64,000 nt of DNA from Lachnospiraceae bacterium (GTDB lineage Bacteria > Bacillota > Clostridia > Lachnospirales > Lachnospiraceae). Position numbers and translations under genes: made by a program. How positions within the stretch are numbered: position 1 is the stretch's first letter; each line of letters starts with the position of its first letter. Shown piece after piece: positions 62,992-64,000 of the stretch. The stretch is from contig JAFZUY010000049.1 of assembly GCA_017618075.1 (NCBI GenBank), forward strand, positions 1 through 64,000. The letters are read 5' to 3'. The notes beneath the pieces are model-generated. The model had not been told where the DNA came from, made no database searches, and worked only from the letters and a program-made list of their open reading frames with translations.

Positions 62992-63786
62992 TTACAGTTC
63001 TCTGTTTCTTTCAACGCATGCTTCCACAGCATCCATAACAACGCCTCTGAAGCCGCCTTCTTCAAGAACCTGTACCGCTGCAATCGTTGTACCTGCAGGT
63101 GAGCATACCATATCCTTTAATTCGCCGGGATGTTTGCCGGTCTCAAGCATTAAAGCGGCACTGCCCTTAACTGCGCTTGCAGCAAATTCGTAAGCCTTGT
63201 CTCTCGTAAGACCTGCTGCCACGCCCGCATCAGCCATAGCTTCGATAAACATGAATACATACGCGGGAGCGCTTCCGCTGATACCAACAACTGCATCCAT
63301 CTGGCTCTCGGTAACTTCAATTGCTTTGCCGCATGCAGAAAGAATGTTTATTGCAGTCTTCTTATCTTCTTCACTTACGTTTTTATTTGCACATACACCT
63401 GTACATCCTTCACCGATAAGTGCGGGTGTATTGGGCATACATCTTACTATCTTTTTATCGGAACCTATATTTTCTTCAAGCCATGCGATTGTCTTGCCTG
63501 CTGCGATTGAAATAATGAGTGTATCTTTATTCCATGAATCTTTTATATCCGCAAGCATGCTGCCCATGAACTGAGGCTTAACAGCAAGAAGAACCACATC
63601 CGAGTTTGCAAGAACTTCTTTATTGTCTGAAGCAGTCTTGATTCCGTATTTTTCGGATGCTTTATTTTTCATATTATTGTTTACGTCAAAACCGATAATG
63701 TTTTCTTTTGAAACAATTCCTTTGGAAACGATTCCGCCTAAAATGGCACCGCCCATGTTTCCGAGTCCGATAATTCCGATACGCAT
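62992..63786 (-). CDS. proC: Pyrroline-5-carboxylate reductase
   Basis: 264 aa, normal length. It is the last enzyme of proline synthesis. The Rossmann loop GLGNMGGA is at 7-14, then LLAVKPQF, RCMPNTPALIGEG and the C-terminal signature with GSAALMLETGKHPGELKDMVCSPAGTTIA, diagnostic of ProC. It has its own promoter at 63838-63866 and a terminator at 62941-62976. A small palindrome lies in its leader. Confidence 0.96.
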   Translation of the reverse strand: MRIGIIGLGNMGGAILGGIVSKGIVSKENIIGFDVNNNMKNKASEKYGIKTASDNKEVLANSDVVLLAVKPQFMGSMLADIKDSWNKDTLIISIAAGKTIAWLEENIGSDKKIVRCMPNTPALIGEGCTGVCANKNVSEEDKKTAINILSACGKAIEVTESQMDAVVGISGSAPAYVFMFIEAMADAGVAAGLTRDKAYEFAASAVKGSAALMLETGKHPGELKDMVCSPAGTTIAAVQVLEEGGFRGVVMDAVEACVERNREL

Positions 63787-63805
63787 TTTTTTATCTCCTT
63801 TATAA

Positions 63806-63819
63806 CGGTGATTTCACCG
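63806..63819. promoter_or_regulatory. Palindrome in the proC leader
   Basis: CGGTGA-TT-TCACCG, 6-base arms, about 20 bp upstream of the proC ATG and downstream of its predicted start point. Possible operator or 5' hairpin. Confidence 0.4.
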
Positions 63820-63837
63820 ATTAATATCAACAATCAA

Positions 63838-63866
63838 ATTATAATAATATAAATTTCATTCTTCAA
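63838..63866 (-). promoter_or_regulatory. proC promoter
   Basis: Minus-strand TTGAAG (63861-63866), 17 bases, perfect TATAAT (63838-63843). Confidence 0.8.
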
Positions 63867-63874
63867 GAACAGCT

Positions 63875-64000
63875 TTACCATTTGGTAATGCCGTCTTTCC
63901 ATGCAGAAACAAGAATACCCGCAATTTCATCAAAAGCTTTCATTCCGTCTTCAGGCATTGATTCCGAAGAAATTCTGTAAAATTCTCCGTCCACGGTAAC
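63875..64000 (-). CDS. C-terminal end of an unidentified gene
   Basis: 41 codons in frame from the right edge to a TAA at 63875-63877. The readable end is VTVDGEFYRISS...GILVSAWKDGITKW. No stop occurs in this frame up to the edge, and the phase fits an ORF running in from outside. The protein family is not recognised. It lies just before the proC promoter. Confidence 0.5.
   Translation of the reverse strand, partial: VTVDGEFYRISSESMPEDGMKAFDEIAGILVSAWKDGITKW

Overview
The window is about 64 kb of a low-to-moderate GC Firmicute chromosome, most likely Lachnospiraceae (Butyrivibrio-like or a close rumen or gut relative). This is inferred from the mix of genes: a DUF4250 protein, meso-diaminopimelate dehydrogenase, an MntP pump, LCP/GT2 surface-polysaccharide genes, YesM/YesN-type regulation and a rubredoxin/glutamate-synthase-like protein. 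The same genes show a Gram-positive cell plan. No phage, insertion sequence, integrase or CRISPR array was seen. Almost all genes lie on the minus strand. The only plus-strand genes are an MBOAT/SGNH pair, a CYTH protein and truA.

Layout, left to right. 1-0.65 kb: the 5' end of a 16S rRNA running off the left edge with its promoter, then two tRNA-Ser genes with their own promoter and terminator. 0.6-5.4 kb: a compact operon joining tRNA t6A synthesis (tsaE, tsaB, tsaD), rimI, RNase Z and ispD. 5.5-10.8 kb: typA, a metal ABC transporter and lgt. 10.8-14.6 kb: ddh, then an AT-rich three-gene kinase cassette (Ser/Thr kinase, small membrane peptide, secreted Ig-like protein). 14.7-20 kb: a run of c-di-GMP phosphodiesterase with a LacI-type sensor, WYL regulator and DHH phosphoesterase. 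20-28 kb: glutamine synthetase, a tocopherol-cyclase-like protein, three membrane transporters and guaB. 28-30.8 kb: the surface O-acylation pair on the plus strand. 30.8-39.5 kb: rarA, murD, mgtC, a diguanylate cyclase, CYTH, clpX and htrA, with a cluster of REP-like repeats beside clpX. 39.5-47.5 kb: a surface-polysaccharide cluster (three GT2s, a priming sugar transferase, LCP ligase, phosphosugar mutase). 47.6-52 kb: two small membrane proteins and a 1156-residue rubredoxin/acidic-repeat/pseudo-glutamate-synthase protein. 52-61.5 kb: truA and a complete sugar ABC importer next to a binding-protein/YesM/YesN sensing operon. 61.5-64 kb: a double flavodoxin-like protein, proC and the tail of an unidentified gene.

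How the genes work together. The t6A genes, RNase Z and tRNA genes serve tRNA maturation. The polysaccharide cluster would charge, polymerise and anchor a surface glycan that the MBOAT/SGNH pair might acylate. The 57.8-61.5 kb operon probably senses an extracellular sugar and controls the neighbouring importer. The 14.7-20 kb run could take c-di-GMP through pGpG to GMP under control of a sugar-like ligand.

The most unusual items are the rubredoxin/acidic-repeat/pseudo-GltB protein, the sensor-EAL/WYL/DHH run, the kinase cassette, the palindrome flanked by REP-like copies next to clpX, and the 15-bp inverted repeat bracketing the truA promoter. All family assignments come from reading motifs by eye. 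No database search was possible.
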